Part shown: in pieces, positions 1 through 8,727 of the stretch
Layout: the number at the start of each line of letters is the position of its first letter
Position numbering within the stretch: the stretch's first letter is position 1
Assembly (NCBI GenBank): GCA_016722375.1
Contig: JADKJG010000011.1
Coordinates: forward strand, 29,828-93,827
Source of the DNA: Bacteroidota bacterium
GTDB lineage: Bacteria; Bacteroidota; Bacteroidia; Chitinophagales; LD1
Direction: 5' to 3'
DNA: 64,000 bases
Notes under the pieces: model-generated
Seen by the model: only the letters and a program-made list of their open reading frames with translations
Database searches by the model: none
Told to the model about the DNA's origin: nothing
Translations under genes and position numbers: made by a program

Positions 1-33
1 GTATCTTCCGCCCTTCAAAAAAGAAAAATAGCT

Positions 34-555
34 ATGGGTAGACCACCATCAAAACCGAAAAGATTTAAAGACGGATACTATATTGAAGTACGCACCAAGG
101 GTGCTGATTCAGGAATGAAAATATGGAGCGAAACTCGTGAAGACATGACGTTACTTGCTGAAATGTACCGTCAGAATAAGGATGTTATTATAATGGGTGA
201 ACACAAAAAGGACCGATGGGTGGATATTGAACCGGCACCCAGACCTCGTGGAAGACAAAAGGCCATACCTAAGATTGAAGAACTAGATCCTATTGATGAA
301 CTGCTCGGCGATATAGATTTAGAAGCTATTGAAGAAGCCGGAGAGAAAAAAGGGAAAAAGGAAAAGAACGTACCGGCTGTAAAAATCAAAAAGACTGTGT
401 CAGTAAAAGTAAAGCCCGAAAAGGCTAAGGCGGCTAAAGCCAAACCCATTGCCAAAGCAAAATCAAGTACGGCATCTAAGGTAAAGCCTAAACCCGCAGC
501 TAAAGCGAAAGCTAAACCGGCCGTAAAAGCAAAGGTCGTCAAGAAAAAGCGATAA
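34..555 (+). CDS. Conserved hypothetical protein with Lys/Ala-rich basic tail
   Basis: A 173-residue protein with no signal peptide or membrane segment. Residues 1-80 form a compact region beginning MGRPPSKPKRFKDGYYIEVR that I remember as recurring in Bacteroidota proteins of unknown function. Residues 80-105 are acidic (IEELDPIDELLGDIDLE). Residues 105-173 are a low-complexity tail of Lys, Ala, Pro and Val with repeated AKAKP/KVKP units, resembling histone H1 or bacterial Hc1-like tails. The composition suggests nucleic-acid binding, but that is inference. The gene stands alone before a hydroxylase gene. The ATG at 34 is the first in frame in the window, so a slightly longer start off the window edge cannot be excluded. 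Confidence 0.8.
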   Translation: MGRPPSKPKRFKDGYYIEVRTKGADSGMKIWSETREDMTLLAEMYRQNKDVIIMGEHKKDRWVDIEPAPRPRGRQKAIPKIEELDPIDELLGDIDLEAIEEAGEKKGKKEKNVPAVKIKKTVSVKVKPEKAKAAKAKPIAKAKSSTASKVKPKPAAKAKAKPAVKAKVVKKKR

Positions 556-625
556 TTTTTTTAAAACATAGCGGTAGCGCAAAGACGATGTGGATAGCAA
601 CAATAAATAGCTACCCATTTATTGC

Positions 626-633
626 TATATTTG
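626..633 (+). promoter_or_regulatory. Putative Bacteroidota -7 element (TATATTTG)
   Basis: TATATTTG matches the TAnnTTTG -7 consensus of Bacteroidota housekeeping promoters and lies 21 bases before the ATG at 655. No clear -33 TTG is seen at the usual distance. It favours the ATG at 655 over the upstream TTG at 622, which would lie inside or before this box. Confidence 0.45.
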
Positions 634-654
634 TTTCGTAGTTTCAACCAGCTG

Positions 655-1323
655 ATGCCTAAACACTTCGTATCGAACAAAGACGAGTCTGTATCAATCT
701 TTGAGAATAAATTCCTCGATTTTTTTACCCGTGTTCATTTTATTGTACCTCTGATTATTTATGTTCCTGTACTTCTTTATTTCCTCTACCAATCCGTTTT
801 TGTCTTTCATCTAAGCGTTTGGACGATTGTAGGTTTTATTGTTACAGGATTGGTGGTTTGGACTCTTACTGAGTATAATTTTCACCGATTCATTTTCCAC
901 TGGGATATTCCCGGCGAAATAGGCAAAAGAATATCCTTTATGTTTCATGGGGTGCATCACGACTACCCTCGTGATAGCATGCGGTTAGTTATGGTTCCGG
1001 CCATCAGCATACCATTAGCACTCCTGTTCTATTTTGTCTTCCAGTATTTCTTCGGGAATGAATTAGTCGCCCCCTTCTTTTCGGGCTTGGTCAGCGGCTA
1101 TCTATTTTACGACATGACTCATTATGCATTGCATCATGCCAATTTGCGTGGTAACTTTTGGTTAGGACTCAGGCAACATCACATGTTGCATCACTACAGC
1201 GATCCTCACAATGGTTTTGGAGTTAGTACCAAATTCTGGGATTTGATATACCGCACTACGTTTAGGCGAAAGAGCATCACTCCTATTATAGTAGAAGAGA
1301 GAACAGAAGCGGTTGAGTCCTAA
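655..1323 (+). CDS. Fatty acid hydroxylase (sterol desaturase superfamily)
   Basis: A 222-residue integral membrane protein of the fatty acid hydroxylase/sterol desaturase superfamily, whose members use a di-iron centre held by His clusters. The clusters are visible in order: HRFIFH (about 77-82), HGVHH (98-102), HYALHH (156-161) and HHMLHH (175-180), ending with the FGVSTKFWDLIYRT block typical of fatty acid 2-hydroxylase-like proteins. Hydrophobic spans lie near 28-50, 55-73 and 112-150. It probably hydroxylates acyl chains of lipids (sphingolipid or lipid A type); the substrate is inferred. I chose the ATG at 655 because the candidate -7 box at 626-633 precedes it. It converges with the def gene, overlapping it by four bases. 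Confidence 0.85.
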   Translation: MPKHFVSNKDESVSIFENKFLDFFTRVHFIVPLIIYVPVLLYFLYQSVFVFHLSVWTIVGFIVTGLVVWTLTEYNFHRFIFHWDIPGEIGKRISFMFHGVHHDYPRDSMRLVMVPAISIPLALLFYFVFQYFFGNELVAPFFSGLVSGYLFYDMTHYALHHANLRGNFWLGLRQHHMLHHYSDPHNGFGVSTKFWDLIYRTTFRRKSITPIIVEERTEAVES

Positions 1324-1892
1324 TTTTTAGGAAACTTCATTTTGTAGTCCACACTCACTTCTCCTTTGGATATTTTATCCAGTTTACTTTTCAAAAGACT
1401 TTTTTTCAGTGGCTTTAGATAGTCGATAAACAATTTACCTTCTATATGGTCGTACTCGTGCTGTATAACCCTAGCCGTTAGGCCGTTGAATTCCTTTTCC
1501 TGGGGCCGGAATTCATTGTCCAAATATTTAATTCTTATCGTTTCCTGACGGAATACATCTTCCCTTATTTGCGGAATACTTAAGCAGCCTTCTTCATAAG
1601 CCCATTCCATCCCACTTTCACTCAGCAATTGGGCATTGATAAACACCTCGCGAATTCCAATATCCCCATCTTCATCATCGTACATCTTTCTGGAATCTAC
1701 AATAAAAAGCCGTATAGCTTTGTTGACTTGCGGTGCCGCAAGACCAACGCCCTTGGCTTGTTCCATAGTGTCAAACATGTTCTTGATCAGCTCTGCTAAT
1801 CCCGGGTAATTTTTTTTGATCTCTTCTCCTTTTTTCCTCAGAATCGGATCCCCATAAGCTACAATCGGTAAAACCATATTTTTTAATTTCAA
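1320..1892 (-). CDS. def: Peptide deformylase
   Basis: Peptide deformylase, the cytoplasmic metalloenzyme that removes the N-formyl group from nascent proteins. All three family motifs are present: GVGLAAPQ (residues 48-55), EGCLS with the metal-binding Cys (101-105) and HEYDH (145-149). The length of 190 residues is normal. An internal Met at residue 6 (start 1877) is an equally good start, since homologs usually begin close to the MVLPIVAYGDPILR block. It is transcribed towards the hydroxylase gene and away from the large secreted protein. No frameshift or missing residue was seen. Confidence 0.95.
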   Translation of the reverse strand: MKLKNMVLPIVAYGDPILRKKGEEIKKNYPGLAELIKNMFDTMEQAKGVGLAAPQVNKAIRLFIVDSRKMYDDEDGDIGIREVFINAQLLSESGMEWAYEEGCLSIPQIREDVFRQETIRIKYLDNEFRPQEKEFNGLTARVIQHEYDHIEGKLFIDYLKPLKKSLLKSKLDKISKGEVSVDYKMKFPKN

Positions 1893-2014
1893 GAGCGCTA
1901 ATTACTCACTAGTTATTCAAAATACCAAATTTTATTCTGGACAAGAATATTCGGGATGGTCAAGTGATAACAGCCGCACGGGTGAAGTAAATCAATGTCA
2001 GTTTACAACGCCAC

Positions 2015-5000
2015 CTACCTTAAGAGAGTTACCGAGCCACTATAATTCTGGTCATCATAAAAAGGAATTTTCATGGTGAGATAATATACATAGGTGCCAA
2101 CCGGCTGTTTAACTCCTTTAAAAGTACCATCCCATTCAGTCGTATCGTCATGAACAACTTGCCCATATCGGTTATAAATGCGGAATGTTTTGATGGTTGC
2201 AATTCCAAATTGGCTAATAGGTCCAAAAAGGTCATTACGACCATCACCATTTGGAGTAAACGCATCTGGAAGTTTTACATTATCCTCCTTTCGATTAACC
2301 CGAATATTCAATTGAGTACTATCTACACAAGGTCCACTAGTTACAATAAGCGTATAAATTATATCAGCCAAAGGAGTAGCAACCGGTTCCGGTAGCGAAA
2401 CATCATTCAGATATTCGGCAGGTGACCAGAAGTAGGTGTATTGGCCACTCCCTCCTTCTGCCATTGCTCCAAGTATTGTTGGCGCGCCTGGGTCTATAAT
2501 GGTGTCTGTAAATAATGGTTCTATGGTCAAACTCTCAACCACCACTACCACGCTATCCGATTGATTACAACCAGTTGTTGCGTCGGTAACCATTATATGA
2601 TAAGTGGTTGTAACGGTAGGTGAAGCAACCGGACTGGCACAGTTGGTGCAGCTTAAACCATCTGCCGGCGACCACGCGAACAAATCTCCCCCTGAAGCCT
2701 CTAGTATGATGCCAGATCCAAGGCAAATGACTGTATCTTTGGTTAACACGGGTACAACGGTTCGAGGAGTAATAACAATTGTATCAATCTTTGGGCACTT
2801 GCCCCCAAAATAGGCAGTAACTGTATAAATCGTTTTTTGCAACGGGTTGGCCGTCGGATTAGGAATAGTATCATTGGTTAGTCCTGTTGGCGGGAACCAA
2901 CTATAGGTAATAGGTAATTGGGGAGGTGGACATACGATCATTCTAATTTCGGGAAGTTGTTTGTAAATTTTAAATGTTGGCACGCCAATGCTGCATCCAA
3001 GTGTAGTATCACTGGTGCCCAAATGAAGGGCATTATAAGTAGTGGTCGAAATAATAATTGGATCAGTAAGGGTTTGTGACGAATCAGTCATGCTCCAACA
3101 TATTTCTACCACTATGTTTGCTTTCCCATCCCAAGTAAAATTATTCTGTAAGGTAAATTCGTTCCATCCGGTAATCGTAGAATAAATCACCGCATTGAAC
3201 ACCGGAGTTACAGATTCCCATGCCATATCAGTAAGTTCAAGATTACCAGTACAACCCAAACCAATGTTCAGATTTTGGAAAGGCAGAGTTGTGTTCTTAT
3301 TAGCCAGTCGAAAACCAATTTTGCTTATAGCTCCCCGACTAAAACCTGCAGTCAGCAGATCATCCCGACGATAAAGAATCTGGGTTCTCTGGTTGCGAAT
3401 CGTTCCATTAGCATTACCACTAAACATAGAGTTCACAGAAGATTGAAGACCGGCCCGGTTCAAGTCCTTTTGAATCGGGGTTTCGGCACAATTGGCTGTA
3501 TTCGTTCCGCAGCCAATTAATTCTTCTCGTGGAGGTGATCCTGAGACTATAGCCCCTAATTGAACCGCAATTCCATCACATAAAGGCACATCTGGACCTA
3601 AATCAATCTTATAAGATGTATCTACGTTCAAGATGATGCCCTGCGAACCCTGACAAGAACTGTCACGAGCCGTAAGAATATAAGTACCTCCATTTTGCCC
3701 CATCACTACAGAAGGGCTTTGAATATCAGGGGTATGAACATTTGCAGATGGTGACCAGGAATATGTGATATGTGGTGCCGGTGGTGTGCAATAATCAAAA
3801 CGAACATTTGGACGAATAGAGGACGTAGAAACAAAAGTTCCTGCAACCGGAAGATTGCATCCCACCTGCCCATCCATTGCACCGGATGTAATAGAATTAA
3901 AATTTGTTCTGGACACTCTTACTCGATCATCAGAACTTGATTGATTGTTCGTGAAACAAACATCCACCAACAGATTGGAGATTCCATCCCAATTAAAAGG
4001 CGTGTTCAACACGTGCGTATTTATTCCTGCAACGGTATTATAGATAGAGCTGAAATACACCTGCGTTAATCCGGCATTAAAAGCACTCATAAAATTTCGT
4101 TCTGTACAACCCATACGAATGGTTAAGTTCCGGTAAGGTTGAGTGCTTCTCTTTGCTGCCACATCAAAAGATATGGATTGTATGGTTCCTGGTTTAACCC
4201 CTAAGTCTCTGAGTTCTGTTGCCAGAAAAAGCATCTGAATACGTCCGCTTGTATAGAAATTATTATAAGGAGTGTTTCCTCCTGCACTAAGCGAAGTATC
4301 TGCCCCCGGTTGAAATACAGAAGCAAGCCCGGTGCATGGAACAGTATTTACCCCACATGATATAGTGGATACATAAGAGTCAATGTGAATGGTGTCTCCG
4401 GCACACACATTGTTTTTGTCCGCGCTCAATATAATCTGTGGCCCCTTGCCGCCACCCAATACTACTCGTGCGGTATCTTTTCTGGAGCAACCAGTTTTTT
4501 CAGAAGTAATAAGTACTTGATAATTAGTAGTGACAGACGGCCTTGCATAAGGATTGCTAATATTTACTCCATTTAACCCGGCAACCGGTGTCCATTCATA
4601 CCGATAAGGAGCATTCAGTGAATCTCCGACCACATTAAATTGTACGATATCATACAAGCAAATTGTATCCTTCGATTGATTCAGTGTAAAATCAAAGTCC
4701 GATACCCGAAAGACCGTCACACTATCCTTGTTTTTACAAGTAGAACTCAGGTTACTGGACACCACATAAGTAGTGCTTTGCTTTGGAGAAGCTAGCGGAT
4801 TGGACGCATTCGGGTCGCTCAAAAAGAGGGTAGGACTCCAAGTGAACTGTGAACCACCATAGGCTTGCAATTGAACGGCCCCTCCAGATGGGCAATAATA
4901 CAAATCAGGTCCTGCGGTTGTTCCGGCCAATACGTCAATAGTTAGGGCATAAGCCTGTGAACTGGCTAGGGGGCAATGATCGTTTCTAATGATAATGATG

Positions 5001-6160
5001 AAAGTATGCCTTCCCGTATCTAAACCTGAGGGGGTCCAGCTAAAGTTACCCTGAAGAGAATCCTTAGAACTGCGTACCACATTAAATCGTGCTCCCGGAA
5101 TAGATTGACTGATATTACTTTCAACAAAAAGCGAATCTCCGTTCTTATCATAAGCTTCTACAGAAAAGGAAAGCGGAACTGCCGGGCAAACCTGAACCAA
5201 ACTGGTATCAATAGCATAACCTCCCTGAACGCTCGAAGCAATATTACCGGTAAACACCGGAGCCGGACTGCCGCATCCCGGAATATTGACCACCACTATT
5301 TGCATATCGCGCATAGTCGTTCCTATCAAAATCCCGGTGCGATACTCCTGCACCAATACCGTAACCACGGCTACCTGAATACTGTTGGGCGTAAAACTCA
5401 TCTGTCCGGTAGTGCCATTAAAATTAAATCCGCTAGCGGTGGCTATAGGCTGTGTAGGTGAAAATGGAAAATTATAGGAGATAGGAACAGCCCCCGCACC
5501 CAACGGATTGACTAGCGTAAAAGCCAGAGAATCGCCATCTGCATCCACGGCTCCATGATTATAGGAAAAAGGCTGGTTCACGCAGATAAACGGAACAGGC
5601 AACGTAGTAAATACTGGCGAGCGATTATTAGCAAACACCGTATTATCTAATCTGCTCTCCACATAAAGCGCCTCCGAGCTGGCGTTCAGAAGATTGGTAA
5701 TGAGTTCATTTCTAGCAGAAACAGTCATACTGAATACCCAATCAGCGCAGGCTGAAGGCAAGATCACCGTATCCATGTAGGCAAAAGTCTGCACCCCCGG
5801 AAGCGTACCCTGACGACAAGAAGACAAGGCAATCACAGAGGAACACAAGGGCGATACTTCTCCGTCTATTCCGCCGTTAGGGTTTGGGGCAGGTGTTTGC
5901 TGGGGCAAATCCATACTAAAACTTTGCCCACATAAAAGAGAAGATACATTCAAGGTGATACTGGAAGGCGCTTCAATACCGCCGCAATCTCGATAAAAGT
6001 TAATCGTCACCTGATATATCCGGTTCACCGGGTCTAAGCAGACATAGGAGATATCGGCCCCCATAGCGTGTGATGCCCGGGCTTCATTCGTAGAAAGAAA
6101 AAACAAACCGAGGAACAACAAACAAACAGACCAGAAACGAGTAAAATCTTTTTTGACCAT
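2015..6160 (-). CDS. Giant secreted protein with T9SS type-B (gliding motility) C-terminal domain
   Basis: A 1381-residue secreted protein. The start at 6160 gives an N-terminus with basic residues, a hydrophobic stretch (VCLLFLGLFFLS) and mature sequence from about residue 30; an upstream in-frame extension to 6307 lacks these features. The body is a chain of PKD/Ig-like beta domains with repeated signatures such as YSWSP and TYTVTA. Two related domains of about 190 residues are nested inside consecutive Ig-like repeats, at roughly 600-790 and 880-1077; both contain blocks like NLxIxxGCT and FxWDGxxNxxVxxC. The last 85 residues (LPDAFTPNGDGRNDLF to the end) are a type-B T9SS sorting domain. 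It is probably a surface adhesin or gliding-related protein; the ligand is unknown. Confidence 0.9.
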   Translation of the reverse strand: MVKKDFTRFWSVCLLFLGLFFLSTNEARASHAMGADISYVCLDPVNRIYQVTINFYRDCGGIEAPSSITLNVSSLLCGQSFSMDLPQQTPAPNPNGGIDGEVSPLCSSVIALSSCRQGTLPGVQTFAYMDTVILPSACADWVFSMTVSARNELITNLLNASSEALYVESRLDNTVFANNRSPVFTTLPVPFICVNQPFSYNHGAVDADGDSLAFTLVNPLGAGAVPISYNFPFSPTQPIATASGFNFNGTTGQMSFTPNSIQVAVVTVLVQEYRTGILIGTTMRDMQIVVVNIPGCGSPAPVFTGNIASSVQGGYAIDTSLVQVCPAVPLSFSVEAYDKNGDSLFVESNISQSIPGARFNVVRSSKDSLQGNFSWTPSGLDTGRHTFIIIIRNDHCPLASSQAYALTIDVLAGTTAGPDLYYCPSGGAVQLQAYGGSQFTWSPTLFLSDPNASNPLASPKQSTTYVVSSNLSSTCKNKDSVTVFRVSDFDFTLNQSKDTICLYDIVQFNVVGDSLNAPYRYEWTPVAGLNGVNISNPYARPSVTTNYQVLITSEKTGCSRKDTARVVLGGGKGPQIILSADKNNVCAGDTIHIDSYVSTISCGVNTVPCTGLASVFQPGADTSLSAGGNTPYNNFYTSGRIQMLFLATELRDLGVKPGTIQSISFDVAAKRSTQPYRNLTIRMGCTERNFMSAFNAGLTQVYFSSIYNTVAGINTHVLNTPFNWDGISNLLVDVCFTNNQSSSDDRVRVSRTNFNSITSGAMDGQVGCNLPVAGTFVSTSSIRPNVRFDYCTPPAPHITYSWSPSANVHTPDIQSPSVVMGQNGGTYILTARDSSCQGSQGIILNVDTSYKIDLGPDVPLCDGIAVQLGAIVSGSPPREELIGCGTNTANCAETPIQKDLNRAGLQSSVNSMFSGNANGTIRNQRTQILYRRDDLLTAGFSRGAISKIGFRLANKNTTLPFQNLNIGLGCTGNLELTDMAWESVTPVFNAVIYSTITGWNEFTLQNNFTWDGKANIVVEICWSMTDSSQTLTDPIIISTTTYNALHLGTSDTTLGCSIGVPTFKIYKQLPEIRMIVCPPPQLPITYSWFPPTGLTNDTIPNPTANPLQKTIYTVTAYFGGKCPKIDTIVITPRTVVPVLTKDTVICLGSGIILEASGGDLFAWSPADGLSCTNCASPVASPTVTTTYHIMVTDATTGCNQSDSVVVVVESLTIEPLFTDTIIDPGAPTILGAMAEGGSGQYTYFWSPAEYLNDVSLPEPVATPLADIIYTLIVTSGPCVDSTQLNIRVNRKEDNVKLPDAFTPNGDGRNDLFGPISQFGIATIKTFRIYNRYGQVVHDDTTEWDGTFKGVKQPVGTYVYYLTMKIPFYDDQNYSGSVTLLR

Positions 6161-6433
6161 AATTTTTATTAAAATTCGAGTGCTAAAAGTATCTAATTCT
6201 GCCTCAAAGGGAAATGCCTTTGAAGAACTATAAAAAGAGATGAGCAGATTTCGAAAACGGTTGTTCCTTTTATGGCATGCAAAAACACGCTGGTTTCTTT
6301 TATGCAATTTATATCTTCGCTCTATGGGCAGGTGTGCGACTTTTTTTCTTATTTCGCCTAAAATGAAAGTAGATTTTATTTATTCTGATACCCTGTTTCT
6401 TGGCCAAAATCTTCATTTAAAACCTTTTTGCTC

Positions 6434-7168
6434 ATGATGAGTTTGCCTCCGTTGCATTTGTCGGCCTTGTTTATCATGCTGGTCTTCGGCATCGCCTTTT
6501 TCTTGTTTCTGACCGTTTATACTTGCGGCAGGAGGTCGAACCTTTCTCCCGAGAAAGAAGGTGCAAACATTCTGCGTACTTTATCTATCATTTTTGGCTG
6601 GCTGGTCTTTGTTTTGATTATCTCCCTCACCGGTTTTCTGCAAGACTTTCAAGCGGTGCCGCCTAGAATTCTCTATATCGTACTGCCTCCGTTTATCGGT
6701 GTTCTCCTGCTTCCATTCTATAAGAATGCCATCGCCCTCCTCGATAAACTTCCCCACTTCTGGCTGATCTACACTCAATCGTTTCGAATCATTATAGGAG
6801 TCATGCTATGGATGCTCTGTCGTTATGAGATCATTCCAACTCAAATGACTTTTGAAGGAATGAACTTGGATATATTGACTGGTATCTCGGCACCATTTGT
6901 GGCCTATTATTGTTTTCGAAAAAAAACGTGGTCACCCAAAATAGCACTAATCTGGAATATCTTCGGGCTGTTGACCTTGGCAAATATGATGGTGCTATTT
7001 TTGCTTTCTTCCCCCTATCCCTTCCGCTATTTTATGAATGAACCCACCAATGCCATTCAATACAGTTTACCATTTGTATGGCTTCCCACTTTCGTGATGC
7101 CCTTTGCATTTTTGCTGCACGTGCTTTCCATCCATCGGCTGATCAGAAAGACGGATGGTTCTTTGTAA
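6434..7168 (+). CDS. Hypothetical 7-TM membrane protein
   Basis: An unrecognised protein of about 244 residues, starting at the tandem ATGs at 6434 and 6437. It has seven hydrophobic segments (roughly residues 8-28, 44-66, 76-93, 110-125, 138-152, 165-186 and 205-230). No catalytic motif or named domain was recognised. It is transcribed divergently from the giant secreted protein across a gap of about 270 bp that must hold both promoters, and it ends shortly before the stop codon of the convergent lipoprotein gene. The function is unknown. Confidence 0.75.
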   Translation: MMSLPPLHLSALFIMLVFGIAFFLFLTVYTCGRRSNLSPEKEGANILRTLSIIFGWLVFVLIISLTGFLQDFQAVPPRILYIVLPPFIGVLLLPFYKNAIALLDKLPHFWLIYTQSFRIIIGVMLWMLCRYEIIPTQMTFEGMNLDILTGISAPFVAYYCFRKKTWSPKIALIWNIFGLLTLANMMVLFLLSSPYPFRYFMNEPTNAIQYSLPFVWLPTFVMPFAFLLHVLSIHRLIRKTDGSL

Positions 7169-7196
7169 TCCTATCTTACGAAGGAAAAAAGAACCG

Positions 7197-8237
7197 CTAT
7201 TCTCCGAGGTCTATCTTGATTAGTTGGTAACTTGTGGTGGTGTAGTTATACACGCTGGCAATCAGATAATTATCTGAAAAGGCAATCCCGCGCAAGCTAT
7301 AGTTGTTTGGCAATTCAAAGGCATCTACTATTTTATTTAAGCTGGGGTCAAATTTCTGGATAACTGGGGCGTTTTGAATAGACATATACAAAAATCCGCC
7401 TTTGCCAGCTAAGGTACTGGCTCCGCCCGTAGCATATTCACTACCCCAAGCGTCATTCACAAAATCATATTTACGGATGCCGTCGTAGGTCATCCCCCAT
7501 AAATCGGTCCCAACTGCCGCCAAAGCATAAATGTTCCCCACCGGAACGGCCACCTGAGTTCTCGATTCCCAAATACCCGTATTAACGTTCACTCGGTTCA
7601 TGTAGCTATTGGGATTCCCCCATTCATAAACCAACAACTTATTATTCAGATATTCCACATTATCCTCGTACGCCACATATATTTTCGTCGGGTCTGCATC
7701 TATTTCAGTGGCAGCGAACGTATTGCCGAGGATGCTCAGTCTTTTATAAACGTATTTCGTTCCGTTATCGTGCGGGTCAGTGATAATGTCACTTCCATAA
7801 GAAGTCATATCCCCAAAGCCTCCAGATGCAGGATTGGTGATGTTACCCAAAGATGTCACCCGCGCAATTTTTACCCATTCACGTGCCGTCGGAACCTCCA
7901 TGTTCTTAACAGCTACTATCGGCTCAAGAGTCATACCTGTAATCGTGAGCACATTATCTTCCAACTTGTATGGGTATCCATTACTGTAGTTATAGACACT
8001 ATCGGCTGTAAAGGTGGTTATAAGTGATGAAAGTCCGCGTTGTCCATAACTGCCAAATTCAAGCATGAAAGACAAACTGTCTGTGGTCACTTCTATAAAC
8101 TTATAGGAGATTAACCCTCCAGATATAATTACATATCTCCCATTCAAACCTTCGGTCTTTTCTTTTTTACAACCTGAAATAAAGAAGGAAGAAAGAACGA
8201 CAGAGAAGAGAATGAGTGTGTGTATTTTGCTTTTCAT
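7197..8237 (-). CDS. Lipoprotein, beta-propeller-like
   Basis: A 346-residue predicted lipoprotein. With the start at 8237 the N-terminus is MKSKIHTLILFSVVL followed by a lipobox-like FISGCKKE, the usual Bacteroidota lipoprotein form. After about residue 130 there are repeated short blocks (NITNPASGG, DLWGMTYDGIRKYD, GGFLYMSIQNAPVIQKFD, GIAFSDNYLIASVYNY) that look like blades of a beta-propeller. An in-frame extension upstream to 8597 would bury the signal peptide and is not used. No enzyme motif was recognised. It probably sits on the outer membrane facing the periplasm or the surface. Confidence 0.8.
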   Translation of the reverse strand: MKSKIHTLILFSVVLSSFFISGCKKEKTEGLNGRYVIISGGLISYKFIEVTTDSLSFMLEFGSYGQRGLSSLITTFTADSVYNYSNGYPYKLEDNVLTITGMTLEPIVAVKNMEVPTAREWVKIARVTSLGNITNPASGGFGDMTSYGSDIITDPHDNGTKYVYKRLSILGNTFAATEIDADPTKIYVAYEDNVEYLNNKLLVYEWGNPNSYMNRVNVNTGIWESRTQVAVPVGNIYALAAVGTDLWGMTYDGIRKYDFVNDAWGSEYATGGASTLAGKGGFLYMSIQNAPVIQKFDPSLNKIVDAFELPNNYSLRGIAFSDNYLIASVYNYTTTSYQLIKIDLGE

Positions 8238-8727
8238 AGGGTTTAATTTTATGCGAATGTAATTTTTGCTGATAAATAATAACAGGTGTTGAAGTTTGTA
8301 TGAGCCATGCCGAATGGAATACTGTTGATGTGCAAAGGTTACAGTAGATGGATATTTTTTTGGAAAACGGGAGGCCCAATCCTTGGATATGTTGTCATTA
8401 CCAATCAGCAATTGCCTATTTCTGATCAGATTTAACAAATGCTCCTTTTGGGGCTTATGGAAATGGTATAGAAAAGGCTGTTTTTCCATCAAAACTGTTC
8501 GGATTTGATAGATTTCGGTCAGCACCATCATGATAGCCCTGTTTCCATCGGCACCTATGAAAACGAATCTATAATACCACATAGAAATACTGTACAACAG
8601 GGGTATTACATCCCAATTCTCAAAAAACCTTTAGCGAATAACAAGTTCATCAATAAATAAATTTTTCAGAGAACTCCTTTAATAGACACTTTGCATCATT
8701 CACACATAAAGACAGCTTTTTAAATGC
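8238..8727. other. 490-bp gap, possible gene remnant
   Basis: No complete gene is visible. On the minus strand 8240-8597 stays open and reads RFVFIGADGN, then YHFHKPQKEHLLNLI, which vaguely recalls a LytTR DNA-binding domain (ADGN and FHK/NL blocks). It has no proper end of its own and runs into the lipoprotein frame, so it may be a decayed regulator remnant. CGAATGTA at 8254-8261 is the reverse of TACATTCG, a near match to the -7 box for the lipoprotein gene. Nothing else was recognised. Confidence 0.3.

Noticed and set aside
6161..6307. N-terminal extension of the giant T9SS protein
   Set aside because: It would bury the signal peptide beginning at 6160 and has no export features.
6240..6437. 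Plus-strand 65-residue frame between the giant protein and the 7-TM gene
   Set aside because: It lies in the divergent promoter region, overlaps the 7-TM start and shows no conserved features.
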